Part shown: positions 51,898 to 61,002 of the stretch, piece by piece
Numbering within the stretch: position 1 is the stretch's first letter
How the letters are laid out: each line of letters begins with the position of its first letter
Assembly: GCF_900142845.1 (NCBI RefSeq)
Contig: NZ_FSRU01000001.1
Span: 3,162,001-3,226,000, forward strand
DNA length: 64,000 nt
Direction: 5' to 3'
Origin: Paraburkholderia phenazinium
Lineage (GTDB): Bacteria > Pseudomonadota > Gammaproteobacteria > Burkholderiales > Burkholderiaceae
Translations under genes and position numbers: made by a program
Notes under the pieces: model-generated
Told to the model about the DNA's origin: nothing
The model's input: the letters and a program-made list of their open reading frames with translations, nothing else
The model's database searches: none

Positions 51898-53695
51898 CTT
51901 CCGCAAGCGTGCTCTCCGGCGCGGAAGACTTTCGCAACAGCACGAACGGCTCGGGGAAATCGCGAAGTGCGTGAGGCGACACCAGTTCGCCCGTGATGAA
52001 CGCAACGGGAAGCACGCCCGCCCAGGCGAAATGCTGCCTGATCCGTTCGGCGACCTCGATGCCGGTCGGCCCGTCGCGCAGCCTGATATCGGTGACGATG
52101 ATGTCGGGTGCGCGGCCGTCGTCGGCGAGAATCGCTTCGAATCCCGCCATCGACTCGGCGGTATCCACCAGTGCGCCAGCACTGAGGAACAACCGGCGCA
52201 GGCCCTCGAGAACGGCCGGTTCGTCGTCGCAAAGCAGGATGTACTTGTCCTTGAGGATCGACGTGAACGCGTCGTTGCTCCGATTGTCTGTCTCGACGAC
52301 GGGTGTAATTTCCGATATCGGAGCGTACATGGAAAAGCGCGACCCGCGCCCTTCGACCGACCAGAAACGCATGCTGTGCTTCGGCAGAATCCCGACAACC
52401 CGATGGACGATAGACAGCCCGAGTCCCAGGCCCTTCGAGCGATCGCGACCCGGGTTGCTGATCTGGTAGTACTCGGCGAATATCGCATCCCGATGCTCGG
52501 CCGAGATACCGACGCCTGTGTCCCATACGTCGATGCGAAGCCGTTCTCCGATCTCCACCCAGCCGATTACGACGCCTCCCGCAGCGGTGTTCTTGATCGC
52601 GTTCGATACAAGATTGGACAATGCCCGCTTGAACAAGGCGCGGTCGCTGTCGATGGGCGGCGGCCGCCGCTGCCGCACGCTGCTTCTGAATTCGATGCCC
52701 CGCGACCTCGCCGGTTCAAGGTATTGCTCGAAAACTTCCGTCAGCAGATCCTGCGTATCGACCGGCGCCAGGTGCGGGACGTATGAGCCTAATTCACTGT
52801 AGTCCTGGATATCCTTGAACATGTCGAGAATGTCGCGTGCCGTTTCTTCGATGACATCGAGATCATGGCTTGCGGCGTGTTCGTCTTCGAGTTTTATCCG
52901 CGCGCTACGGATGAAAAGATTTATCGCGGCGAGGGGCTGCTGGATATCGTGGTAGGCCGATGAAAAGAACCGCTCCTTCTCTTTGACGAGTTCTCTCATG
53001 CGTTCGTTTTGTTGCCTGACCACGCGGGACGCGGCGTCGACGCGCGCCTTGGCTGCGTGCAAGGTGCGCCGGAATATAAATTCGCGCCGGGCAGCGCGTT
53101 CAAACTGAATGCTGACAACCGTGCCGACGATATACATCATCGGCACCATACGTCCACGGGTAATCCAGTCGTCCCACTGCGTGGCAGCGCTGCCCCGAGG
53201 CCAGAGGTAAAGCGTCATGCGGAACGTGACAACGCATAGTCCGACTAGCCACGCCACCGTGATTGCACGGAGTCGGAACGACGTGAATATCACGAAAAGG
53301 GTCAAATATAAGAAGGGGAAGACTTCCCGAATGGCCAGGTCAATCGGGTAAGTTACGATCATCCTCATAAGGGCGAGCCAGCAGCTCAGCGTCCAGACGC
53401 ACATCAATCCGACCGCCCATCGCTCGTCAAAGGCACGCGGCCCCCACGTCAACCATACCGGGATCGCCATACCCACCGCGCCGGCAAGCTGCACGAGGCC
53501 AACGTGGTTGATGCCGCCGGGATCGAGCCTGTCCAGCCGCCAATAGTCGTGGATGGAAAACGCTATCCACATCAGCGTGAAGATGGTGCCGGCCAGCCTG
53601 CGTTGGCCCGCGTAGCGACGCGCATAGTCCATACGGAAAGCACGCTCCACAGCCTCCGAGCCGAACTTGCGTACTACGAACTGTGACCATCTCAT
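51839..53695 (-). CDS. hybrid sensor histidine kinase with C-terminal receiver
   Basis: 618 residues from ATG 53695; the frame extends further upstream but not in a kinase-like way. Six or so membrane segments lie in residues 35-195. A coiled linker precedes the DHp H-box (FFSSAYHDIQQPLAAI), then an HATPase domain with N-box LVSNAIKNT and G-boxes DTGVGI and GLGLGLSIVHRVVG. The C-terminal receiver (from KYILLCDDEPAVLEG) has phospho-acceptor Asp in VTDIRLRDGP. It is a phosphorelay kinase. Its start overlaps the stop of a 63-codon membrane-protein frame (ATGA at 53692-53695), and its 3' end overlaps the regulator gene by 59 bp. Confidence 0.88.
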   Translation of the reverse strand: MRWSQFVVRKFGSEAVERAFRMDYARRYAGQRRLAGTIFTLMWIAFSIHDYWRLDRLDPGGINHVGLVQLAGAVGMAIPVWLTWGPRAFDERWAVGLMCVWTLSCWLALMRMIVTYPIDLAIREVFPFLYLTLFVIFTSFRLRAITVAWLVGLCVVTFRMTLYLWPRGSAATQWDDWITRGRMVPMMYIVGTVVSIQFERAARREFIFRRTLHAAKARVDAASRVVRQQNERMRELVKEKERFFSSAYHDIQQPLAAINLFIRSARIKLEDEHAASHDLDVIEETARDILDMFKDIQDYSELGSYVPHLAPVDTQDLLTEVFEQYLEPARSRGIEFRSSVRQRRPPPIDSDRALFKRALSNLVSNAIKNTAAGGVVIGWVEIGERLRIDVWDTGVGISAEHRDAIFAEYYQISNPGRDRSKGLGLGLSIVHRVVGILPKHSMRFWSVEGRGSRFSMYAPISEITPVVETDNRSNDAFTSILKDKYILLCDDEPAVLEGLRRLFLSAGALVDTAESMAGFEAILADDGRAPDIIVTDIRLRDGPTGIEVAERIRQHFAWAGVLPVAFITGELVSPHALRDFPEPFVLLRKSSAPESTLAEVSRFVAAQQPTGFDHARDP

Positions 53696-53883
53696 GAGGC
53701 TGCTCGATCGGAAAGCCACCGTGGCTGGATGGTGCGCGGTATCAGGCGTAGCCCCCTCGTGCGTAGCCAACGTGCGGCAAAAGCAGCATAACAGGTCGCC
53801 ATCGGCGCCATCAGCCACAAATGTATCGGCACCGTGGTGTGTAACTGCCCGCGCCGTTCTGGGTCAGGAAGGTGCTCCGGCAC
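53692..53883 (-). CDS. possible small membrane protein coupled to hybrid kinase
   Basis: A 63-codon frame ends in TGA at 53692-53694, overlapping the kinase ATG (ATGA). It has one hydrophobic segment, VPIHLWLMAPMATCYAAFAA, then basic residues. The start (GTG 53883) has no good ribosome-binding site. The ATGA overlap and weak ribosome site of the kinase suggest translational coupling, but no family is recognised. Confidence 0.3.
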   Translation of the reverse strand: MPEHLPDPERRGQLHTTVPIHLWLMAPMATCYAAFAARWLRTRGLRLIPRTIQPRWLSDRAAS

Positions 53884-54172
53884 GCGAGGTGACGACCCAG
53901 CACGTCACCCGGCACGTCACCCGGACCGGACAACAGGAGTGCCTACATCTTTCGCCAGTGGCACGCCTCCGTTGCCTACGCATGTGCGTTGCGACAGTGT
54001 CTCGTCTGACGAAGAATAAGTATGACAGCAACGCTGAAAGGGCACGCGTCCGAATGCACCCAGACCGGTTGATCCTCGCAACTAGCCGAATCTGCTTTGG
54101 CCCCTGCGAGGACTGCTGTCGATCAACGAATGATGCACGGACCCATCCATCGGACTCCGAAGGAGAATTTTC
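53696..54172. other. 477-bp region before the DUF4148 gene
   Basis: Apart from the small frame at 53692-53883, no gene is seen. It contains a 12-bp direct tandem repeat (CACGTCACCCGG at 53901-53912 and 53913-53924). Confidence 0.5.
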
Positions 54173-54442
54173 ATGAAATTTTATCGATCGATCCCTATCT
54201 GTCTTGTCCTGATAGCGGGCGGCATCGCAGACGGATGTTTCGCCCAGACCGCGATCAGCCCGCAAGAGTCCGTGGCGGATACCAGCGCCCCGCCGGTTCC
54301 AGCGGTCGCGCTTCCGTCTGTCGCACCGGTCGCCTCTGTTTTCCCTGGAAAGACACGCGAGCAGGTGACGCGCGAGCTGGAAGACTTTCAGCATAGTGGC
54401 CAGGCGGCGCAGATGCTGGAGCTTTACAAAGGTGGCAGCTAA
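54173..54442 (+). CDS. DUF4148 domain exported protein
   Basis: 89 residues with ATG after AAGGAG. Signal peptide MKFYRSIPICLVLIAGGIAD, cleaved near CFA-QTA. A Pro/Ala/Val-rich spacer (residues 30-58) leads to the DUF4148-like tail GKTREQVTRELEDFQHSG then LELYKGGS. DUF4148 proteins are small periplasmic/secreted proteins abundant in Burkholderia, function unknown. Shorter than many relatives but complete. No partner genes are evident. Confidence 0.8.
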   Translation: MKFYRSIPICLVLIAGGIADGCFAQTAISPQESVADTSAPPVPAVALPSVAPVASVFPGKTREQVTRELEDFQHSGQAAQMLELYKGGS

Positions 54443-54516
54443 CGAACCGTCGGACCGTCCCGGGTCAGAAGAAGGGGTTTTCTACCAATAGCCCGCCACC
54501 GGATTCGCTCCGGCCC

Positions 54517-55920
54517 TCACGCCTCAGCCGCGCGATGTATCCGCAGCGGCAGCAAAGTCGCCGCCCCAAAAGCCAATAGATGAAGGCAGGAGAGCATCGC
54601 AAACGCCATCAGAAACTGCTGTGGCTGAGCGCTCATATGATCGTGCATGCTCAACGAAATGACCACGGCGAGGAGCGTGGTCACCACCGGCCCGCCTACC
54701 CTTTGCGCAATGTTCAATGCCGTATTCGCCACCGCAATCCGTGCTTTCGGAATCGACGCATACGCTGCCGATATCGACGGTATCGCGATCGTTCCTTGAC
54801 CCACGCCGGCGAGGAAAAGACTGATCACAGCCCATGTCGACGAGAATTGATGCCCTGGCATCCAGAGGAACGCGATCGTGCTCAAAAAAGCCAGCAACGC
54901 CCCTCCTGCCGAGACCGCGCGGCAGCCATATCTTTCGGTCAGGAATCCCAGCAGCGGAAACGAGCACATCATGCCGACGCCCGTCGAAGCCACGAGCCAA
55001 CCCGCTTGCGCCGCGGACAAGCCACAACCTGCGATCAGGTACAAAGGCACCACCAGTTGCCGGCCAAACAGAACACCGTTGGCGAAAAATTGCGTGACCG
55101 CAGCGACAGAGAAGGTTCGCTCCGCGAAAACCCGTATGTCGATTAGCGCCGAACTGCCCTTGCGGAAGGCGTGCCGCAAGAACCCCGCAAACAACACCGC
55201 GCCGGCGAACAATACCCACCGCCCCTCTGCCCGCGACGCATTTTGCAGCCCGTAAATGAGCGCGACGAGGCCAGGTGAAATCATCGCGAAGCCGAAAAAA
55301 TCGAACGGACGCTTCTGTACAGATACGGTATCGCGCGCGAGCAGCCACGCAGCCAGTCCGACACCCAGAATGCCGACAGGTACGTTGAGGTAGAACAGCC
55401 AGGACCACGCCGCGTGCGCAAGGATCGTCCCCGCCAATACCGGACCGAGAATAGGGCCGAGCAGAATGGGCAGCGCGGCGTAGCCCATCACACGCGCCAT
55501 GTTCTTTCCCGCTACGCGCGCAATCATCATCTGGGTCATGGGGGCCAGCACGCCGCCCACCAGCCCCTGGAATACGCGCGCACCAATCAGTTCGCCCATC
55601 GTGCGGGACGCGCCGCATAAAACCGACGCCAGGGTGAACGTCGAGAAGCAGAGAATGTAGAGCCGCTTCGCGCCGACGCGGTCCACGAGCCAGCCGTTGA
55701 GCGGCAACATCAGCGTCATGGCCAGCAGGTAGCCGCTCACGATCCACTGCGCAGTCGCAATCGGTGAGGCCAGCGTGTGACTGATGGTCGACAGCGACAC
55801 ATTGACCACGGTTGAATCGACCTGGGTCATAAACGGCCCAATCACCGCGACGATGGCCACCTTCCAGACAGACGGACTGATCCCGTCGGACACGCTAGCG
55901 TGCTTGTCGATATGGGTCAT
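54517..55920 (-). CDS. DHA2-family MFS drug efflux transporter (EmrB-like)
   Basis: 467 residues with about 14 membrane segments. N-terminal motif MTQVDSTVVNVSLSTISHTL (motif D1), motif A region LVDRVGAKRLYILCF, and motif C-like GPVLAGTIL are present. These DHA2 transporters expel lipophilic drugs or dyes in exchange for protons. The gene lies 7 bp downstream of a marR gene on the same strand, forming a typical repressor-efflux operon (compare emrRAB, mprA). No EmrA-type membrane-fusion partner is present, so it should act alone across the inner membrane. Confidence 0.92.
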   Translation of the reverse strand: MTHIDKHASVSDGISPSVWKVAIVAVIGPFMTQVDSTVVNVSLSTISHTLASPIATAQWIVSGYLLAMTLMLPLNGWLVDRVGAKRLYILCFSTFTLASVLCGASRTMGELIGARVFQGLVGGVLAPMTQMMIARVAGKNMARVMGYAALPILLGPILGPVLAGTILAHAAWSWLFYLNVPVGILGVGLAAWLLARDTVSVQKRPFDFFGFAMISPGLVALIYGLQNASRAEGRWVLFAGAVLFAGFLRHAFRKGSSALIDIRVFAERTFSVAAVTQFFANGVLFGRQLVVPLYLIAGCGLSAAQAGWLVASTGVGMMCSFPLLGFLTERYGCRAVSAGGALLAFLSTIAFLWMPGHQFSSTWAVISLFLAGVGQGTIAIPSISAAYASIPKARIAVANTALNIAQRVGGPVVTTLLAVVISLSMHDHMSAQPQQFLMAFAMLSCLHLLAFGAATLLPLRIHRAAEA

Positions 55921-55927
55921 TGCTCGC

Positions 55928-56356
55928 TCACGTCTCGGCCAGCCGCTTGATGATCCCCGCAGCCCTGAATAGCGTGTCGCGCTCCTCGGCGTCGAGTTCG
56001 GCGATCACTTGCGACAACCACATCAGCTTCGCTTCGACATTCTTCTTGCGCAACTGGACACCCTTCGGTGTCAGTTCGATCAGCATCTGACGACCGTCGG
56101 TTGCGTGCGGCGTGCGCGTGACGATGCCCATGTCCTCAAGCGAGGTAATGGTCGTGCCCATCGACTGCGGCTTCATCTTTTCGGCGCGCGCGAGTGCTGC
56201 AGTCGTGGCGGCCCCGTCTTTAGCCAGCCGTGACATGACGAGCGCCTCCGTCATGGAGAGTTCTCCCCCATAGGACTCGTTGCGGGTACGTCGAATCAGC
56301 AGGCCTAAGGCCTGCATGAGATCGAGAACGGACTGCTCGAAGGTACTGGTAGGCAT
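55928..56356 (-). CDS. MarR-family transcriptional repressor
   Basis: 142 residues. The winged HTH core is clear (MTEALVMSRLAKDGAATTAA, EKMKPQSMGTTITSLEDMGI, and the wing RTPHATDGRQMLIELTPKG). It precedes the DHA2 efflux gene by 7 bp. MarR proteins bind palindromes in their own promoter and release DNA on binding aromatic or lipophilic compounds. A matching palindrome is at 56402-56446. Confidence 0.9.
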   Translation of the reverse strand: MPTSTFEQSVLDLMQALGLLIRRTRNESYGGELSMTEALVMSRLAKDGAATTAALARAEKMKPQSMGTTITSLEDMGIVTRTPHATDGRQMLIELTPKGVQLRKKNVEAKLMWLSQVIAELDAEERDTLFRAAGIIKRLAET

Positions 56357-56401
56357 GGTCTTTCAGCGGCAAGTGAATTGAGCGTGCGGCAATAGTGAGG
56401 G

Positions 56402-56446
56402 TAGACAGCCAAACTTGCAAGTTAACCTTTTAAGTTTGACTGTCTA
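56402..56446. promoter_or_regulatory. MarR operator: 15-bp-arm inverted repeat with inner palindrome
   Basis: TAGACAGCCAAACTT (56402-56416) and AAGTTTGACTGTCTA (56432-56446) pair with one mismatch. Inside lies the perfect palindrome ACTTGCAAGT (56413-56422). It is 46-90 bp upstream of the marR ATG, a likely site for the MarR dimer and promoter. Confidence 0.6.
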
Positions 56447-56569
56447 GTTCGAGTCGCTATGCGTGCTGGCGCATGCCATTCATGACGGTTCAGGCGCGCT
56501 TCAGATCCTGGCGCTTACGGCGCTCAAGCGGATTGGGTGCGTCTGCATCGATTTTTCTCGCCTTCCATG

Positions 56570-56599
56570 TTTACATTTTATTTTCATTTGCATTACACT
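56570..56599 (+). promoter_or_regulatory. sigma70-like promoter for small-RNA candidate
   Basis: TTTACA (56570-56575), an 18-bp spacer and TACACT (56594-56599). Both hexamers are close to consensus and lie just upstream of a terminator at 56644. Confidence 0.45.
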
Positions 56600-56605
56600 T
56601 TCTCT

Positions 56606-56681
56606 CACTTACTCCGACGTAAGTGCACTTGTCAGTGTTTCTCGACCTGCCTCCTTCCCTTGGGTGTGCAGGTCTTTTTTT
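56606..56681 (+). ncRNA. putative small regulatory RNA
   Basis: About 76 nt between a sigma70-like promoter and a strong intrinsic terminator. It contains the palindrome AAGTGCACTT (56621-56630). No protein of sensible length is encoded and no Rfam class is recognised. It could also be an attenuated leader of something further downstream. Confidence 0.4.
56644..56681 (+). terminator. intrinsic terminator
   Basis: GACCTGC (56644-56650) pairs with GCAGGTC (56668-56674), followed by seven T (56675-56681). The loop is 17 nt. Confidence 0.65.
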
Positions 56682-57284
56682 GTCCACTCGCCTCGGACAC
56701 ACACCCTCCCTCTCCTCAAACTGCGCCCTCACCGTTCGCTCAACGCCCCCGCCCACGGGCTTGACGGCGCGCTGGACGCGGCGATCGCCCGGGCCCTCAG
56801 CGCCACTGCGGGCGTGTCGTCGGAGAAAACATGCGGCCTATTCATGTTACGAAAAGCACACACTTTATTTACCTATCTCAAACAAATTTTGACGAAATAT
56901 TTCTGCCCTGATATGTTTCCGTACACGAAATGAAAGACAGACGCAGCCCTGTTGTTGGGCGGCAAGAGCAGTAGGGGTCGCAAGCGGGCGCAACGCATCG
57001 TTGCCGGCATTGCAGAGACACGAGGGGCGCCCGGCAATTCCATTCATTGAGGATAACTAATTCCCTACCCTGATAAACGGGGTGAGGTGGGTATTGCTCG
57101 TTTGAAAAAGCATCCGGGGCTTCCTTCTATGGAAGCTGACACGTCTTATGCCGGATCAGGCCTATTAATTAGTATACCTACTCAAATTATCGAGAAACCA
57201 GGCAAGGCGGTGGGGTACCGCGAACGAAGGGGCTCGCCAGGCCTCTTCGTATAACAACCGGCGTTAGTGGCAAGAGAGAGAAAC

Positions 57285-60029
57285 ATGAGACAGAAGGCTT
57301 TAGGTTCGGCCATACGAAAAATACTTTGGGCCGAAGTGGCTTTAACGGCTGTGGTGGGCAGTTCCGCCTTCGCCCAGAGTCAGCCATCGGCAGCAGGGGC
57401 TGTGGCTGCATCGAGCGCGACGGTCGCGCAGGCGAGTACGCAAGACGGTGCCACGGCGCCTGCTGCTGCAACGGACGCCGCAGGCACGCCGGGTGTCAAG
57501 CAGCTCAAGAAATTTGAAGTCACGGGTTCGCTGATCCGCACGTCGGACAAGGTCGGCAATATCGAAGTTCAAACCATTACGGCGAAGGACATCCAGCAAA
57601 GCGGCTACACCACCGTCTCCGACTTCCTGCGCGGTACCGCGGCCAATTCCGCGAGTAGCTGGTCGCAGTCCACGATGAACAGCTCGGCGCCGGGCGGAGC
57701 CGGCATCGCACTGCGCGGCCTGAGCGAAAAGTACACACTGGTGCTGGTGGACGGACAACGGGTCGCCAACTACGCGCAAGCGGTGAACTTCACCGACACC
57801 TTCTTCGACGTCAACTCGATTCCGCTGAACATCGTCGATCATATCGATATCGTCAAGACGGGGGCGGTGTCGATTTACGGTTCCGATGCCATTGCCGGTG
57901 TCGTCAACATCATCACCAAGAAGAACTTCCAGGGCCTGCAGCTCGACACCCAACTGGGCAAGGCACAGCACCCGGGCAATGGCCAGGGCAGCTTTAGCGT
58001 GCTGGGCGGTTTCGGCGATCTCAACTCCGATCGCTTCAACGTGACGGCCGCGGCCAGCTACTACCGCGACAGCGGCTCGACACTTGCCGATCGCGACATG
58101 ACGTCGGGTCAGGATTTCACGCAGTACGACGGCGGCCACGCAGCGCCGTTTGGCCCGAACCAGCAATCGTACTGGGCCACCCCCGGCGGCAATGTGGCGT
58201 TGAACCCCTGCCCGCCCGGCAGTACCGCGGCGAAGAACGCCGGCCAGTCATGCACGTACAACGTCGCTGCCGGCACCTCGTTGACACCCGCCGTAACGCG
58301 CCTGAACGCAAAGGTTCGCGGCACCTTCAAGCTCGACGAAGACACCGAAGCGTACGCCGGCTTCTGGGTGAGCCGCGACGAAAACGTGCAGTTGCAGGGC
58401 CCTGCTTCGATCAGCAGCACCACCAACGTGTTCAACCCATCTGCGGGTTCCGTCTCCCCGCTTCCGCGCACGGTGCCGGCCTCGAATCCGTTCAACCCGT
58501 TTGGCGTGGCGACGCCGATCAACCTGACGTTCCCGAACAACGTCGGCGTGGCGGATACCGTATCGACGTTCTGGATGGCTTCGACCGGCGTCAAGGGTTC
58601 GTTCAACACCGCGAAGCTCGGTAACTGGGACTGGTCCGCTGATTACGGCCACTCGCAAAGCACGGTCGACACGACGTACTCGAACCGCCTGAACGTGGCG
58701 GGCCTCGAGAATATGCTGATGAACGGCACGTATAACTTCGCGAATCCATCTTCCACGCCGAACGGCCTGAATGGCGTGTTCACGGACGACAATCAGCAGT
58801 CGATTTCGAAAGTGGATAGCCTGACCGCCAAGACCTCGACGGCGAACCTGTTCACCTTGCCGACGGGTAACGTCGGTCTCGGGTTCGGCACGGAATTCCG
58901 TCATGAGTCGTCGGTGATCAATCCGCAGACGCTGTCGTCGCAGGGCATCACGGCGCCGGCCAACGTGCAGTCTGTGGATAGCTCGCGCAATGTGGCCGCG
59001 GCGTTCTATCAGATCGATATTCCGCTCCTCACTAACCTGACCTTCACGCAAGCCTCGCGCTACGACCACTACAGCGACTTTGGCGGCGCCTTCTCGCCGA
59101 GCTTCGCCCTGCGCTTCCAGCCGATACGCATGCTGACCACCTACGCATCGTTCAGCCGCGGCTTCCGCGCGCCGACGGGCGTCGAAAACTCGCAGGCGGT
59201 GTATCTCGGTCACCAGAACCTGGTCGATCCGTACGATCCGAGCGGCGTGCCGACGAAGCACTTCACCACGGAGCAGACCACCGGCAATCCGGATCTGCAA
59301 CCCGAACACACGAAGAACTACAACATCGGCTTCCAGTTGTCGCCCGACGCGCTGACCGATATCGGTGCGGCGTTCTACAAGGTGCACATCGACGGCGTGA
59401 TCGGCACGGCAGATCCAAACGCGGAGCTTCAGGCGAACGATCCGTCGACCGTGGTGCGCAATCCGGATGGCACGATCCGCTATATCGTGCAGCCGTTCGT
59501 CAACCTCGGCTCGCTCGACACCGACGGCTTCGACATGAACTTCCGTAAAGCGCTTCGCACCACTTACGGTACGTTCACGCTGACCGGCGACTGGGCTTAC
59601 GTGTGGCACTACAAGCTGCGTAGCCCGGGCGCGGCGCCGCAGGACTTCGCCGGCAACAACCTCGCGTATCTGCAACCGTTCGGCGCCAGCACGCCGCGCT
59701 GGAAAGGCAATACGACGCTGGCCTGGGACTTCCACAACCTGACCACCTCGTTGACCTGGCAATACACAGGCCCTTACACGAACGCGGTGGCGGCGGAGTT
59801 CGGCGACGGTGGACCGGGTTCGGTGGCGTCGTACAGCCAGTTCAACTTGATGGCAAGCTATCGCGGCATCAAGCACTGGACGATTTACGGCGGCATCACC
59901 AACCTGTTTGACCGCAAGCCGCCGTTTGACGTCGAGTGGCAGGCGACGCCGGACATCACGGGTTACGACCAGTCGCTGTACACGGACCTTGGCCGCTTCT
60001 TCCAGGTCGGTGCGACATACCGCTTCTGA
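57285..60029 (+). CDS. large TonB-dependent outer-membrane receptor
   Basis: 914 residues from ATG 57285 (GAGAGAGAAAC upstream). Signal peptide ends near VGSSAFA-Q, then an Ala/Gln-rich linker (residues 30-70). The plug domain has VTGSLIRTSDKVGNIEVQTI, DIQQSGYTTVSDFLRGTAAN, GIALRGLSEKYTLVLVDGQR, VKTGAVSIYGSDAIAGVVNI. The barrel closes with LGRFFQVGATYRF and terminal Phe. It resembles the carbohydrate/oligomer-type receptors more than siderophore receptors; substrate unknown. It stands alone with a long AT-rich leader and no linked inner-membrane transporter, but lies before an SDR and an amino-acid importer on the opposite strand. Confidence 0.9.
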   Translation: MRQKALGSAIRKILWAEVALTAVVGSSAFAQSQPSAAGAVAASSATVAQASTQDGATAPAAATDAAGTPGVKQLKKFEVTGSLIRTSDKVGNIEVQTITAKDIQQSGYTTVSDFLRGTAANSASSWSQSTMNSSAPGGAGIALRGLSEKYTLVLVDGQRVANYAQAVNFTDTFFDVNSIPLNIVDHIDIVKTGAVSIYGSDAIAGVVNIITKKNFQGLQLDTQLGKAQHPGNGQGSFSVLGGFGDLNSDRFNVTAAASYYRDSGSTLADRDMTSGQDFTQYDGGHAAPFGPNQQSYWATPGGNVALNPCPPGSTAAKNAGQSCTYNVAAGTSLTPAVTRLNAKVRGTFKLDEDTEAYAGFWVSRDENVQLQGPASISSTTNVFNPSAGSVSPLPRTVPASNPFNPFGVATPINLTFPNNVGVADTVSTFWMASTGVKGSFNTAKLGNWDWSADYGHSQSTVDTTYSNRLNVAGLENMLMNGTYNFANPSSTPNGLNGVFTDDNQQSISKVDSLTAKTSTANLFTLPTGNVGLGFGTEFRHESSVINPQTLSSQGITAPANVQSVDSSRNVAAAFYQIDIPLLTNLTFTQASRYDHYSDFGGAFSPSFALRFQPIRMLTTYASFSRGFRAPTGVENSQAVYLGHQNLVDPYDPSGVPTKHFTTEQTTGNPDLQPEHTKNYNIGFQLSPDALTDIGAAFYKVHIDGVIGTADPNAELQANDPSTVVRNPDGTIRYIVQPFVNLGSLDTDGFDMNFRKALRTTYGTFTLTGDWAYVWHYKLRSPGAAPQDFAGNNLAYLQPFGASTPRWKGNTTLAWDFHNLTTSLTWQYTGPYTNAVAAEFGDGGPGSVASYSQFNLMASYRGIKHWTIYGGITNLFDRKPPFDVEWQATPDITGYDQSLYTDLGRFFQVGATYRF

Positions 60030-60071
60030 CGGTCTGACTGAAGTAGTAACGACTGAGTAGTAAGCTGCAAG

Positions 60072-60112
60072 CTGCGCCGCTTCCTGTGCGATTTAAGCAG
60101 GAAGCGGCGCAG
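60072..60112. terminator. 15-bp perfect inverted repeat between convergent genes
   Basis: CTGCGCCGCTTCCTG (60072-60086) and CAGGAAGCGGCGCAG (60098-60112) form a perfect stem with an 11-nt loop, between the TonB receptor (+) and the SDR (-). No T-run; probable bidirectional terminator. Confidence 0.6.
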
Positions 60113-60202
60113 CGCCCCGCAGACCTGTCACGTTTGTCCATTGCTCGCCGCCTCGGGCGAGCGCTGCAATTCGCCCTCAATGACGCGCCAGGTCCCACGC
60201 CT

Positions 60203-60976
60203 CTACAACGTGGCCGTAACCCCGCCATCGACATACAGGATGTGACCGTTCACGAAGTTCGAAGCGCCGCTCGCCAGAAACACGGCGGCGCCGACCAGAT
60301 CTTCGACATCGCCCCAACGCCGCGACGGCGTGCGGCCGATCAGCCACTTGCTGAACGTTTCATCCTTGACGAGGGCCTCGGTCAACTCCGTCTTGAAGTA
60401 GCCTGGGCCGAGACCGTTGACCTGAATGCCATGTCGCCCCCAGTCGATGGCCATGCCCTTCGTCAGCATCTTGACCGCGCCTTTGCTTGCCGTGTAAGCC
60501 GCGATATTCGGCCGGCCCAGTTCGCTCTGCACGGAGCAGATGTTGATGATCTTGCCGCGCTTGCGCTCGATCATATGCCGCGCCACCGCCTGCCCGACCA
60601 GAAATACGCTGTCGACATTGGTCTTCATGAGCTCTTGCCATTGCGCATGAGTGAACTGCTCGAGCGACGCGCGGCGCTGCATGCCGGCGTTGTTGACCAG
60701 AATATCGATCGCGCCGATCTCACCTTCGATGCGCTCGATCGCTTCCTCGACGGCGCCTGCGGACGTCACATCGAAGCGCGCCGCGTGCGCGACCGCGCCC
60801 TCGGCCTGCAACCGGCTCACCGCCTCCGTGAGCGGCGCTTCGCTGCGGGCATTCAGGATCACCTCGGCCCCTGCGGCAGCAAGCCCTCTTGCCAGCGCAT
60901 AGCCAATCCCGGCACTCGAACCCGTGATCAACGCACGACGTCCCGATAGATCGAACATCTGCAGAATGTTTTCCAA
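60203..60976 (-). CDS. gluconate 5-dehydrogenase-like SDR
   Basis: 257 residues from a TTG at 60976, well spaced after AGGAGG; an ATG six codons in is an alternative. Motifs: MFDLSGRRALITGSSAGIGY, LNARSEAPL (NADP-type), VNNAGMQRR, INICSVQSELGR, YTASK and YVDGGVTAT. It closely matches the gluconate 5-dehydrogenase (Ga5DH/IdnO) group that interconverts gluconate and 5-ketogluconate. A kinase fragment just upstream (61003-61107) looks like a decayed gluconokinase, which fits a former gluconate operon. A neighbouring importer is of amino-acid type, so the pathway is not complete here. Confidence 0.8.
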   Translation of the reverse strand: MENILQMFDLSGRRALITGSSAGIGYALARGLAAAGAEVILNARSEAPLTEAVSRLQAEGAVAHAARFDVTSAGAVEEAIERIEGEIGAIDILVNNAGMQRRASLEQFTHAQWQELMKTNVDSVFLVGQAVARHMIERKRGKIINICSVQSELGRPNIAAYTASKGAVKMLTKGMAIDWGRHGIQVNGLGPGYFKTELTEALVKDETFSKWLIGRTPSRRWGDVEDLVGAAVFLASGASNFVNGHILYVDGGVTATL

Positions 60977-61002
60977 CTTGAATCCTCCTGATTTTCGCTG
61001 CC

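Larger units (their letters stand above)
56447..57284. other. 838-bp intergenic region, AT-rich parts, with small-RNA candidate
   Basis: No protein gene is supported. It contains a promoter-terminator pair (56570-56681) and AT-rich stretches around 56840-56940 and 57160-57200 before the large receptor gene. Confidence 0.6.

Noticed and set aside
56463..56933. 156-codon frame on the + strand between marR and the receptor gene
   Set aside because: It crosses the sigma70-like promoter and intrinsic terminator and shows no protein family; composition is that of non-coding DNA.
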